A stretch of DNA of 64,000 nt from Gymnothorax reevesii (lineage: Eukaryota > Chordata > Actinopteri > Anguilliformes > Muraenidae): contig CM056580.1 of NCBI GenBank assembly GCA_029721435.1, forward strand, positions 72,441,367 to 72,505,366. Direction: 5' to 3'. Of this stretch, positions 23,545-34,200 are shown one piece after another. The position numbers and the translations under genes were made by a program. The notes beneath the pieces are model-generated. The model was not told the origin of the DNA and ran no database searches. It was given only the letters and a program-made list of their open reading frames with translations. Every line of letters begins with the position of its first letter. Position 1 is the first letter of the stretch.

Positions 23545-24307
23545 GTTGAGCATAACCCCTAAGTCTCCGGCGTAACGTAGCTAGAGAGAATGTACAGGAG
23601 TTAAGAGCCACTGAGACCACGCAAGTTCAAAGAAATAACAATAGTTTATTCAGCAGGTAGGCAAGAGCTGAAATCTAACGAATCAACATTACCCCAATTA
23701 CAAGTTACACACAGTTTAGAAGATGAGAGAAAAGTCATACCTGGCGAGAAGGGCTACATACAAATAGTCCTGCAAAAACTCCGAATTCCAAAACCATTAA
23801 GTTAGAAATACGCACGCACCATAGTATGGGAAGTCAGGTACGAACTTCCCAGACTAGGTCATCTCTCTCAGATTTAAGGTTAGTGGCGCCTTCGATCAGG
23901 CTGCCCAGATGGCCCAAATCGGAATTAGACTCCCCCCTCCGGAGGAAATAAGAAAACATTTATTATTCAAAGGAGATAATAAAAGTTCTTAGATCAGTGC
24001 AAGGACCCTTGGAGGCAGACCTCGGAGGGGTCGCAAAGCACTTTCTGCGAAAGGGGGACAGATGATTCTAAATACAACTCAAGAGATAACTCTGGTTCAG
24101 GACAAATTATTTCTGGGGAACAGAAACTATGTTTTCTAGAAATATGGCGGATATAAAATGCATCTCATTCAACTCCTTGAATTTAGCTGAAGAGATACAT
24201 ACCTAACACGGTTACAAAGAGAATTATGATGATGTAATTGTCATGAATTAAATTAAAACTTTTAACTCAGAACAGGCACAGTGATGACATGAAAAGGTAC
24301 GGTGACA
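23545..24307 (-). mobile_element. Probable solo LTR
   Basis: On the minus strand the block has an U3-like stretch starting TGTCACCG, then AATAAACTATTGTT (plus about 23650) followed by about 100 bases that look like R-U5. The length and order fit a retroviral or gypsy LTR. I could not confirm the left boundary or a target duplication, so limits are approximate. Confidence 0.4.
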
Positions 24308-25998
24308 GTGTGTCCAGAAGAGGTCACTATGGCACTAATTGGGCAGAGAGCACGGGTCACACCCTGCTGTGAGAGAAATTCCTTGCAGCAACCAAGCCAT
24401 GCGCTCCCTTCCCCATCATTGATGCGCTCAATCACCCATGCTGAAGTGTCCAGTTCCAGGCCCCTTTATCTCAGTGGTAGAATTGGGGGGTGCAGTAGAG
24501 GATGTCTGGACCCTGATGACTTTACTACCCCACTGTTCCCAGCCATGCCTGACTGGAGATGATGCCAGCTGTGGAGGAAGTATAGGCTCTTATGCCTTTA
24601 TTACCCCACTATGTTAAGAACAGAGGGCAATAGGCACTTTTGGTCGCATGTCCATGTTATCTCCTGGCTTCCCTCTTACAGAGCTAAATGTGAAAAAAGT
24701 AATGTCATTGATATGTTGAAAAGAGAGTTGGGGAGGTCTTAAGACAGGCAAAGCGGAAAGACAATTCAATCCCTCTTTCTATATACAGCTGGTATAGTGC
24801 AGTTCATCATAAATGGAAAGCACAGTGGCAGTGTATTATCACCTGAAGCACTGGATAATTCTGTGACAGCCATTTTACATGCTTAAACCATAAGCATATG
24901 ACCAATGGCCTGCTCTAAATTTAATTTTTTTAAAAATGTTGACATTAGGAGAGGTTTCTCTAATTACACCGCCCTGCATTTTGACACTTTTTCTCTGCTG
25001 ATTTGATAAACTGTGTTGATTTTATATCATTCAAAGGCGCTGATTTCAAATTTGCCTTAAAAATGTATGTATCACGCAAGGTTTTTTTGTGAGAAATCGC
25101 AAATTCTTTTTTTCATATTGATATATGTAAGAATACACAATGATAAATTAAAGCAAAATGACACAGATACATTAACAAGGCAAAAATTGCAATCACTGAC
25201 TCCCTCCAAACCATTGGTATTCCAAAAGTCAGCGTTTTCTTCTTCCTTTAGTCCATTGCCTTAAGTTTTCAACAAACGTCCTGCACACTGCATGAGAGGG
25301 ACCATAACAAAGCAAGGGGTTCTTTTTCTATAGCAGAGTAATTAACTATTTCAGCATTCCTTTATTTCTAAAATATTTTGAGGACAACCTTGTACTCGAG
25401 ATACTTGTAATTTCCTCTATGCCTGCTGTTGCTAATCCACAAATAAATCTCCAACATTTTAACTGGAATTTTAATTTAAGACATGCATACAAACAGTGCT
25501 TAGCAAATTTATTAGACCACCTGTTATTACAAAAAAAATGAGAAAACACAAATATTTAAGAAATTTGTCGAAAAATTGTTTAAAACTAAAAGTTATTTTG
25601 TTATGTCTTTGGCAAATAACGAACTGAAACCAACTAAATAGTCCCAATTCCAGCCCCGGCGTCAGGGGGTCAATTAGGGGGCCAGTTCCCCCCCCCCGCC
25701 CCTTCCTCCTTGCCCCCCTTTTGGCTGTCAGAGGAGTTTTTTCCTGCTGAAAAAATTTGGGAACGAGACGTAATTTGTTTTGTGTGTCAATTTGTATTAA
25801 TTCATATTCAGTTAACTTAATCAGTAAGATTTAAAATGGCAGTGGATATTTTGCCGTGAACCAGTTTTCCATCAACCGTTTGGCCGTGACTTCCGGTACA
25901 CATGCGCAGTTGTATTATTTTTGGACCTCAACAGAAATCAATGGAGTATGAGTATGTTTGGCCAGCATTATTTGAAGAACTCGGCGGACAACAAATCA
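24308..25998. other. Intergenic, nothing recognised
   Basis: A small plus frame (24302-24562) has no known domain. TTTACTACCCCACTGTT near 24520 recurs as TTTATTACCCCACTATG near 24597. A C-rich run lies at 25685-25725. Confidence 0.35.
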
Positions 25999-26045
25999 GG
26001 GCGTTTCCGAAAAGCGTAGTTGCTAATTATGTTAGCAATTTACTT
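25999..26045. repeat. Fragment of the GCGTTTCCCAAAAGC MITE
   Basis: GGGCGTTTCCGAAAAGCGTA followed by GTTGCTAA and TTAGCAA matches the arms of the short palindromic element at 39129-39236. Confidence 0.45.
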
Positions 26046-26732
26046 ATATAGTTCGTCCATTCAGCCGCGTCAATGCATAACTGACCTAGCTACACAGCTA
26101 ATACGAAATAATTGCGATGCACAATTTTTTTATTGATTTATATGCACCGCAAATGGGTAGTTGAGCTAGGGACCTAGCTTGCTAGCCTAGCATGCAAGCT
26201 AGTTTGTTGGTTTCTTAGTCTATATTACATGGTAACCTTTATATTCAGTGAATATTTTAATGCCAGCTGGCGAGCAAAATACTCGTGGTGCAACTCCAGC
26301 TAAGGTAGTTCTCATAATAATGGCGATACACATTTTAAATGGCAGGGCTCTCAAGTCTCATGCATTTCAATAGGTTCACACGCTCTCATGCCACACATGA
26401 CATTTCTCATGCTAAGAAGTGATAAAACTCGCTGCACATTAGTAACATAGACTATATAAAAGAGATTAGTAATCTATGAATGGATGATGCGAAGGCAGAC
26501 GGCTCTGCTTGAATCAGCAACCTATCAGCCCATCAGGAAATAGTATTTCTTGTTGCCAGGTGAAATAGCAGTGCCATAATCACGTCTTCCACATGCGCGT
26601 AAAAGCTATTGCGTGCACAAGACAAAGAAGCACTGGAAGTTGTAGCCCGAAATCAGTTAATCACTTCATCACTTTTTTTTCCTAATAACTGCTTATTAAA
26701 GTCGAGGAACTATGTCGGATATTTGCTCTATG

Positions 26733-27228
26733 GTTTTTTGTTTTTTTTTAAATAAATTTGGCATCTCCAATCCCACCAGAATCTGGAATGCCCAATTGAT
26801 GAACTATGTACAAGGCTTGCTCGTATGCGACCCCTTGCTGCCAACTCAGGATAGTGAAGACAGCTCACGACTCTCCTCCGAAGCACGTGCCCGTCAGCCA
26901 CTGATTTCTTATACACTCATTGGTTGAATCCTTGTAAGTTCAGAACGAGGGCGGAGGATACCCGGACATGAACAAGCCCAGAGTCTTCCTGACGAGCGCC
27001 CGTCTAGCGAGCAGGAGGCGCTGGAGCAACGAAAAAAGCTACTATTTTGTCCCCAAATCCGGCAGTCCCTTCCCAATTTGGAACCCTGTAGCGCGATGGC
27101 CAATTGTGCGCTACTCTGAAAAAGCTGCCGACCCCTGCCGGTGGGTACGCCGGGGCTCGAACCCGCGACGTGATAGTCACCTCTGCACTGCAACGCAGTG
27201 CCTTAACCGAGTGAGCTATCCGGTAGCC
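26733..27228 (-). mobile_element. tRNA-derived SINE, nested in the hAT element
   Basis: On the minus strand it starts GGCTACCGGATAGCTCACTC and carries a polymerase III A box (TAGCTCACTCGG, plus 27207-27218) and B box (GGGTTCGAGCC, plus 27154-27164) at tRNA-like spacing. It then has a non-tRNA body of about 400 bases and an A-rich tail (26733-26760). A cloverleaf-like half is visible, but no functional tRNA acceptor end follows, so it is a SINE head and not a tRNA gene. Confidence 0.75.
27155..27228 (-). promoter_or_regulatory. Internal Pol III promoter of the SINE
   Basis: A box at plus 27207-27218 and B box at plus 27154-27164, read on the minus strand. Both agree with the consensus for tRNA-type promoters, so the SINE may still be transcribable. 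Confidence 0.65.
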
Positions 27229-27889
27229 TTATGGGTCATTTTTACCTCAATTTAACAGCTATGGATGGTTATGGTTAGATGAATTGACTTGTAACTTGTT
27301 ACGGGAAAAGTGGAGGCTCACTGCCCTCCATGCAGTGTGTTTTGGCTGAAAACAAACCCAGCTCCGATCCGGTGCCAGAGGTGCAACATCTCTTTTCTTC
27401 CGCAACATCTCTTGTTTGTGACTGACAAAACAATAGAAATACTCAAAGTAAATATCTAATTTAGCTTTTATTATACTGGGGAGTGCCTATGAAATAAAAA
27501 AAGCACAGATATTGGGGGGAGTGAACAGTCACTTCCTATTTCAGTCTACTGGCATTTCTGAATATTCAATAACTGATCCTGGTCTGCCATCTAGAGATAG
27601 AATATTGTAACTGGGTGCATAAATTTGCAGCTCCACGTCCACTGGCTGACACATCTGCACAAAGATACACCGTTGTTCTTCTCGAACAAGCCAAATCCAG
27701 ATAATCCGTGAATGATGAATTAAATAAATATTTTAATTTGAAACGAGTAATTAAGTTGAGTGTCAAAGTAATGAAGTGAAAGTATACTACTGTAACAAAG
27801 TACTATGCACCTTTGAAAATGGGAGTATCATGCACTCCCCCGCCAAAGAAAATCTCACTCTTGCCTGCATTCACAACTTGAGAGCCCTG

Positions 27890-29501
27890 AAATTGCATCA
27901 AAAATAGTGTTAGCTATCTAGCAAGAGAGCCTTAATGCCGACTTAGCTAGCAATATTTAATGTAAATGCGAGCTAGCTAACTAAATGGCGAAGTTATAAC
28001 TGTTAACTATTATCCATTGATTTCTATGAGAAACTGCTGTATATCAAAAAAATGTAATTCATTGTAGCAGATACGTCTCGGCTTGTGTCACGTGATGCGT
28101 ACGTAGTAGTACGACCGGTAGTTTACGTTCTCACTGTCGTCAAGGAGCCCAAGGAGATGTGTGGGCAATGGATGTTAAGAAATTCTACAGATCACCGGCA
28201 CCGCCGCAAACTGTCGTGTCTGTGGGTGGGGGCCGGTGGAGGGGGGCATTCTCAGCACTGCTTGCCTAGCTGTGAAAGTCACTGCATGCCACTGAATTGA
28301 CCATATAGATTAAGTAGAGTAAAGCATGTGTGCATGTTTGTATGCGCAGGTCTGTGGGAAAATCATCACTGCCCCCTCTGTGATCATCACATGCCCCACT
28401 TACAATATGGTTCTGGAGCCGGGGCTGCCCTATTCACACATAAAAACCAAAATAACTATTTTGTATGGCCTCCTTGATTAAAGCTTGCATTCTTGCATTG
28501 AACAGCTAAAACTCATTTTTATCTCCAGGAACTCAAGAAAATAACTGTTATTTGGCATCTTAACACCTTTCTGCAGACGTAGACCCCTGTGGACATAGAG
28601 CAGCTCTTTTTATGGAAGCAGTTGCACGACTCTATAACGAGATGGCGCCCCCAAGTCAGTTATTGAATATTCACAAGCCAGCAGAGCTGGAACACAGTCT
28701 AGAATATTGACGAGTTCACTCTTATCCCTGTTTTTCAGGAGTGGCATGAATTAAACTCCTCAGCTAAGCCTGATGTGCAAACTACTCAATATTCTTGCCC
28801 ATAGTATCTATCCAGCAGTTTCAAAAAATGATCTCTTGCAAAAGAAAAAATTGTTGTCCCCTGTAGCAACCACTTCAGTTACAGTGACTCAATGGTATTC
28901 CAAGTAGTTTAAAAAAAAATAAAAAATCAGTTTCCTGAGGCAAAAAATTTGCCATGGTATTGACACTATTTCATTCTACTATCAATTTCAGTCATCACAT
29001 ATTAAAAATGCGCAATTTCCTATCCTGGATTAATGTGTAGATATGTCGGTTGAAGAATTTAGCTGTCTCTGGGTAATTACCAGTTGGTTGACACAATTTT
29101 TATCCAACTGCAGACAGTATAAGCTTTCCTCAGTAAGTGAAAGACATTGATTGGACCTTAAAAAACATATTAAGATACTTGTGTAATAGGGTTACATTGT
29201 ATCCAATACACTTTACACAGAATGATGTGGTTGCATGGGAACAAAAAACCTCCAGAACTGAGCCTGGAGAGCTGAGCCTATTTGCTGGATGGAAATGTGA
29301 TTCTGAGATGGAAAATAGCGTTGTTCTGAATGGAACAGACAGGAGGGCTGACGGCATTGATACTTTTGAGGAGCAGCTCAATAATTCTATTGAAAAGTGA
29401 GTAAAGCTGTCTTTGTATGGTGTAGCTCTATCTTACTTTTAGCCTGCTAGCTAACTAGCCGGCTGTTTCTTATTTTTTGTTTACCACACAGCAAATATGG
29501 G
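27890..29501. other. Intergenic, nothing firm
   Basis: CCATTGATTTCTAT at 28013 is an inverted partner of AGAAATCAATGG near 25934, hinting at an older outer element, but the match does not extend. Paired small frames on both strands at 29130-29400 have no recognisable domain. Confidence 0.3.
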
Positions 29502-29890
29502 AGTGTTAAAAATTCTGTGTCAGTGTTAAATAGAGTGTTGGTGTTGTATTGACACCTCATTGATTTAAAACAACACTGCGCGTGGTGCTTTTGTCGAAGT
29601 AATGTTGTTAAATCAGGGTGTTGATAATATTGGCGTTATGCCAATCCAGATTGGTGTAGATCAAATCACCTCCTTACGTCTTATGTAGCTCTTAGAGTTC
29701 TAGAATGTATGAGCAATTGAAGAAAAATTTCCAAGCCAGCCATCGCCATTTTCAACAACAAATAGCGTTTAACCAACACAAACTGAGTATTAAAAATTTA
29801 ACACTTTCAGAAGTGTTAATTTTACACTGCACAGTGTGGACACATATAGACACTTTATGGGGTGTTAAATTTAACACCATGGGTGTTAAA
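29502..29890. mobile_element. TTAACAC-rich MITE
   Basis: AGTGTTAAAAATTCTGTGTC at the left, and GGGTGTTAAATTTAACACCA plus further GTGTTAA words near the right. Repeated GTGTTAA/TTAACAC words throughout create several small fold-backs. No coding. Boundaries approximate. Confidence 0.5.
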
Positions 29891-30796
29891 TCAAATCTAG
29901 CTAATTTGCTGCGCACCTTGATCACAGAGCTAGTTTGTCACACTAGGTCTACTGCAGTGTGCTGGCATTTTTCTTAACTAGGTGATTAGTTTTAGAATCT
30001 ATACCACAATTAATGAAACGGAATGCCTGCATATTCGCTCTTTTAAAGAGCGAACAGCTATTACTGTAACCTGAGTTATACTTGTTCCATAGAGGGTTAC
30101 AAGCGTGCATTTCGCTGGGATGATCGGAATAGTAAACAGCTAGCTTTCCGCCTGCGTGAACATTCTGACCGTAAAATATGCAGTTCCTCTAATAAGTATT
30201 TGTGCTTGCTGACGCGGCTTTGCTGATAAAAGGATGAGACTCTGAACTTTATCGTGGAAAAAAAGGCATGTTTTTGGTTTGGAGAGGTCAGTGGTGACCA
30301 TTGATGTCCAGCTGTGCCTATATTGATAAACTGATGCCAAATTCAACCACAAAATCATCCATTCATATTGAACTTCATGAATAAATTTGATCTGCATTAA
30401 AAATATGATCATTTTATAAATTGAAAGAGTGCCATTTTCAAGGCTCTGGGAGTTTGGGGAGCCACTTGAATAGCTATCTTATTTGGCTTATAAAAAGTGG
30501 ATAATTTAATATTTCATGTTCAGATGAGGAGTCCTTGCGGTCTAGGAGTTTATTATCCCAGAAATGTATTGTTTTATCCCCCAGCCATTTTTCAATTTTT
30601 AAATCCAATTCAATTTTTTTTTTCCAATGGTGAAATTGTCATGAAGATTTATTATGTTTGCAGCCCATTGTCTCTACCATAATCATGAAAATAAACTGAA
30701 ATACGATGTAATTTTAAATGCTAAAAGTGTCTTTTCTGAGTTGAGCCACAATTGTCCTCTTTATGAAGCTTAAATCTTGAATTATAAGGCATCAAA
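29891..30796. other. Intergenic, host side of the gypsy insertion
   Basis: AT-rich, no recognised feature. Its last bases (GGCATCAAA) join directly to the 392-bp duplicated segment. Confidence 0.5.
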
Positions 30797-31188
30797 TTGG
30801 GTAACCCATGAATACTCAAATTTGGCTTCTGTGCAAAGGGGTGAACAAAATAGTCAAGCACATTATTCTGTGCTCTGCTTTTTTGTAAAACGGTAAATTC
30901 AAAAATTCATGGATAACAACAATAATTATATTTTAGCATTAAAAATATCATTTCACTAAAAGAGCTTGCGCATACTGGTGGATTAACCATTACAGACACA
31001 TGAAAAATGACTTGGTAATTACCAACACTGTGGCATAAACCTTACATAGGGTGGTGGTCTAATAAATTTGATAAGCACTACATGTATTAGAAACTAGACT
31101 TGAAAATGACTGTTTGATCATAAAGGTGCAGTTCTCCAGTTTAAAATAGCTTTAAAATATCAGGATCACAATCACAATCAGAATGCCT
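30797..31188 (+). repeat. 392-bp host direct repeat, copy 1
   Basis: Starts TTGGGTAACCCATGAATACT and ends AATCAGAATGCCT. It matches 36821-37212 over its full length with 3 substitutions and no gap (G/T near 30843, G/C near 30962, T/G near 31060, by eye). It occupies the place where the 5' LTR of the gypsy element should be. Confidence 0.95.
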
Positions 31189-31199
31189 GATGCCAGGAA

Positions 31200-31217
31200 T
31201 GGGGGCTCGTCCGGGAG
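31200..31217 (+). other. Primer binding site, tRNA-Pro type
   Basis: TGGGGGCTCGTCCGGGAG differs only in the last base from the tRNA-Pro-complementary sequence TGGGGGCTCGTCCGGGAT known from retroviruses. It marks where minus-strand DNA synthesis would start and should lie just 3' of the 5' LTR, which is missing here. Confidence 0.85.
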
Positions 31218-31298
31218 TATAGCGCCACCTTGCGGGGAAAAGTGGGAATTGCGTTGTTAGTGTGTTCTGCAGGTAAGGTAGTTTTTCGTTAATTTAAA

Positions 31299-34200
31299 AT
31301 GGCATTTGTTCTTCGTAAGTTTTTGGCGTCTCCTTCCATTCACGAATTGGAGCTCTGTCGTAAGGCAGACTTGCTTGCTATAGCTGAGCATTTTGGGTTG
31401 TCCTTGTCTGGATCTATGGTCAAGAAAGAGATCCGTTTAGCAGTGCTTGCTGTGTTGGTGGAGTCTGGTCTGTTGGAACAAGAGCCTGATTCTGTTGGTG
31501 GTGATTTGGTGCATAGGGTAGTTACACCCAGTGGTGCGGCTGTAGACCTGCCTGGGTCACCGCAAGCTGGAGGTGAGCCTGTTCCTACGGGGACTGCGCA
31601 AAGGCCGCCCCCTACGCTGCCCAGGTTTGATCCATTTTCGCCTGTTTCGCCGACGTCATCCCCAACCGCTGCGCATCTTAAAATCCGTTTGGCTCGCCTT
31701 AAAATGGAGGCGGATGAGAAGGCAAAGGCGCAGGAGTTTGAGTTTCAACTGGCAGTGCGTAAGCTTGAGCTTGAGGCGGAGACGAAGGTCAAGTTGAGGC
31801 AGCTGGAGTTGGAGAACTTCAGCGCCAACGTGACTTCTCTGCCGTCCTCGGGCAATACAGACACACTTCCATCTATGTCCCGTTCCGGCTCTATTGACAT
31901 AAGTCGGCAAGTAGCCCTGGTTCCCCCTTTCAGAGAGACCGAGGTGGACGCATACTTCACTGCTTTTGAGCGCGTTGCTATAGCACTTCAGTGGCCTATA
32001 GACGTCTGGTCTACCCTTCTGCAGAGCAAATTATGTGGCAAAGCACAAACAGTGGTTTCGGCTCTTTCCCTGGAGGACAGCATGCAATATGAAAAAGTGA
32101 AAGCCGCAGTATTGCGTGCTTATGAGTTGGTTCCAGAAGCATATAGACAAAAATTTCGCAATTACAAGAAAATTTCGTCACAGACTTATGTAGAATTTGC
32201 TCGCGAGAAAGCTATTCTTTTTGATAAATGGTGTTCAGCTACAGGCACTGTGGACTTTGGTTCTTTGCGTGAATTGTTATTGCTGGAGGAATTTAAGAAA
32301 TGTCTGCCTGAACGGGTGCTGGTATATTTGAATGAGCAGAAGACCGCTAGCTATTCTGAGGCAGCCGTCTTGGCAGACGAGTTTTCGTTAACACACAAAC
32401 CTTTATTCGTTTCTCGTATTGAAAAGCCTGCTGCGGAGAATTGTATGGCTGTTGGTCCAGGTGCAGAGAGAACTGTTTCTGTCGGAAAATCCAGAGATTC
32501 CCAAGAATGTTTCTATTGTCATAAAATGGGTCATGTTATTGCTGATTGTTTGATGCTTAAGCGGAAACAAGCTGCCAGTCAAACTAAATCAGTAAATTTT
32601 GTGAGAACCCTTTCTGGAGGATTGTTGAATGAGGACGAAACTCAGTCTAGTTATCAACCCTTCCTTTGCGATGGGTTCGTTTCTTTAACCGGTGAGCCAG
32701 ACGGCCAAAAGCCTGTGCGTATTTTACGAGATACTGGCGCCGCGCAGTCCTTTATTCTTGCCGATGTGTTACCTTTCTCTCGCCATTCCTCTTGCGGATC
32801 CAGTATTATAGTTCAAGGAATTGAAATGGGCTTTGTAACTGTACCCTTACATACGGTTCACCTTCAGTCTGACCTGGTGTCTGGTTTTTACAAGGTAGCT
32901 GTACGGGATGCGTTACCAGTGGCTGGAGTCTCGTTTATTTTGGGGAATGACATCGCTGGGGAGAAAGTGCACCCTGTATTAGAGGTTCTTAATCGCCCTC
33001 AATTGTCGGATCCGGTGTGCTCAGAGGTTTTCCCAGTATGTGCTTTGACTCGGGCTCAAGCTCGTAAGAGGGGAGAACAAGTTGTGCTGTCCGACACGGT
33101 TCTGGCACCGTTGTTGTTGTCGGACACGGGTTCTATTCCTTCTAGTGATACTCTGGTTGAGACTAAAGTGAAAGGGGTTAAGTCTGTGTTTGACTCTGCG
33201 TTGCAAATCCCTGCCACCCGTGAACAGCTGATTAGTGCGCAGCGTAGAGATCCTACTCTGAAAAAATTGTTTTCCGCGGTCGGTTCTCCTGAAAAAGGTG
33301 AAGAAAAATCTGTCACTTATTTTTTGGAAGATGGGTTATTGTTGAGGAAGTGGTCACCTGTTACTTCAAGTGCTTCTGAGTGGAGTACAGTGTACCAAAT
33401 TGTTTTACCTGACGTGTTCCGCCACCAAGTGTTGGCCCTCGCACATGACAATTCCTGGTCCGGTCATCTAGGTATAAATAAGACATATGACCGAGTGCTT
33501 CGGCATTTCTTTTGGCCTGGGTTAAAGTCCTCGGTTGCCCAGTTTTGCAAATTATGTCACGTTTGCCAGGTTGCGGGAAAGCCAAATCAAGTTGTTCCGC
33601 CGGCCCCACTTCGTCCAATCCCAGTTATGGGAGAACCCTTTGAAAATATTATTGTTGATTGCGTGGGCCCCCTTCCGAGAACTAAATCTGGTAACCAGTT
33701 TTTGTTGACCATTATGTGTACTGCTACGCGTTTCCCAGAGGCTGTTCCTTTACGAAACATAACGACCAAAGCAGTTGTAAAGGCCCTTACAAAATTTTTC
33801 GCTACTTTTGGTTTTCCTAGAAGTGTCCAAACGGATCAAGGAACTAACTTTCTTTCCAGATTGTTCAAACAGGTGCTGCAGTCTCTTGCTGTTACCCATA
33901 AGGTGTCCAGTGCCTACCATCCGGAGTCACAGGGAGCGCTCGAGCGCTGGCACCAAACGCTTAAGTCGGTGCTGCGCAAATACTGTTTGGAGACAGGTAA
34001 AAGCTGGGATGAGGGTGTCCCTTTCGCACTATTCGCGTTAAGAGAATCTAGACAGGAGTCCCTTGGGTTTAGTCCTGCGGAACTTGTGTTTGGCCACACT
34101 ATGAGGGGTCCGCTAAAAATGCTGAAAGAACAGTTTTTAAATGCACCTTCCCCAAAGACCTCTGTTCTAGACTATGTTTCACAGTTTAGGGAGCGGTTAC

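Larger units (their letters stand above)
26343..27889. mobile_element. hAT-like element with CAGGGCTCTCAAGT ends
   Basis: CAGGGCTCTCAAGTCTCATG at the left is mirrored by ACTTGAGAGCCCTG at the right (27876-27889). The subterminal words CTCATGC, CTCATGCC and CTCACTC recur near both ends. This matches a common teleost hAT family as I remember it. No 8-bp target duplication is preserved. The interior has no transposase; a tRNA-derived SINE interrupts it. Confidence 0.65.

Noticed and set aside
27155..27228. A tRNA gene on the minus strand
   Set aside because: A and B boxes are present, but no acceptor-stem pairing closes after the B box and a SINE body with an A-rich tail follows.
25929..28030. 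An outer element defined by AGAAATCAATGG and CCATTGATTTCT
   Set aside because: The match stops after about 12-14 bases and no target duplication or further arm similarity was found.
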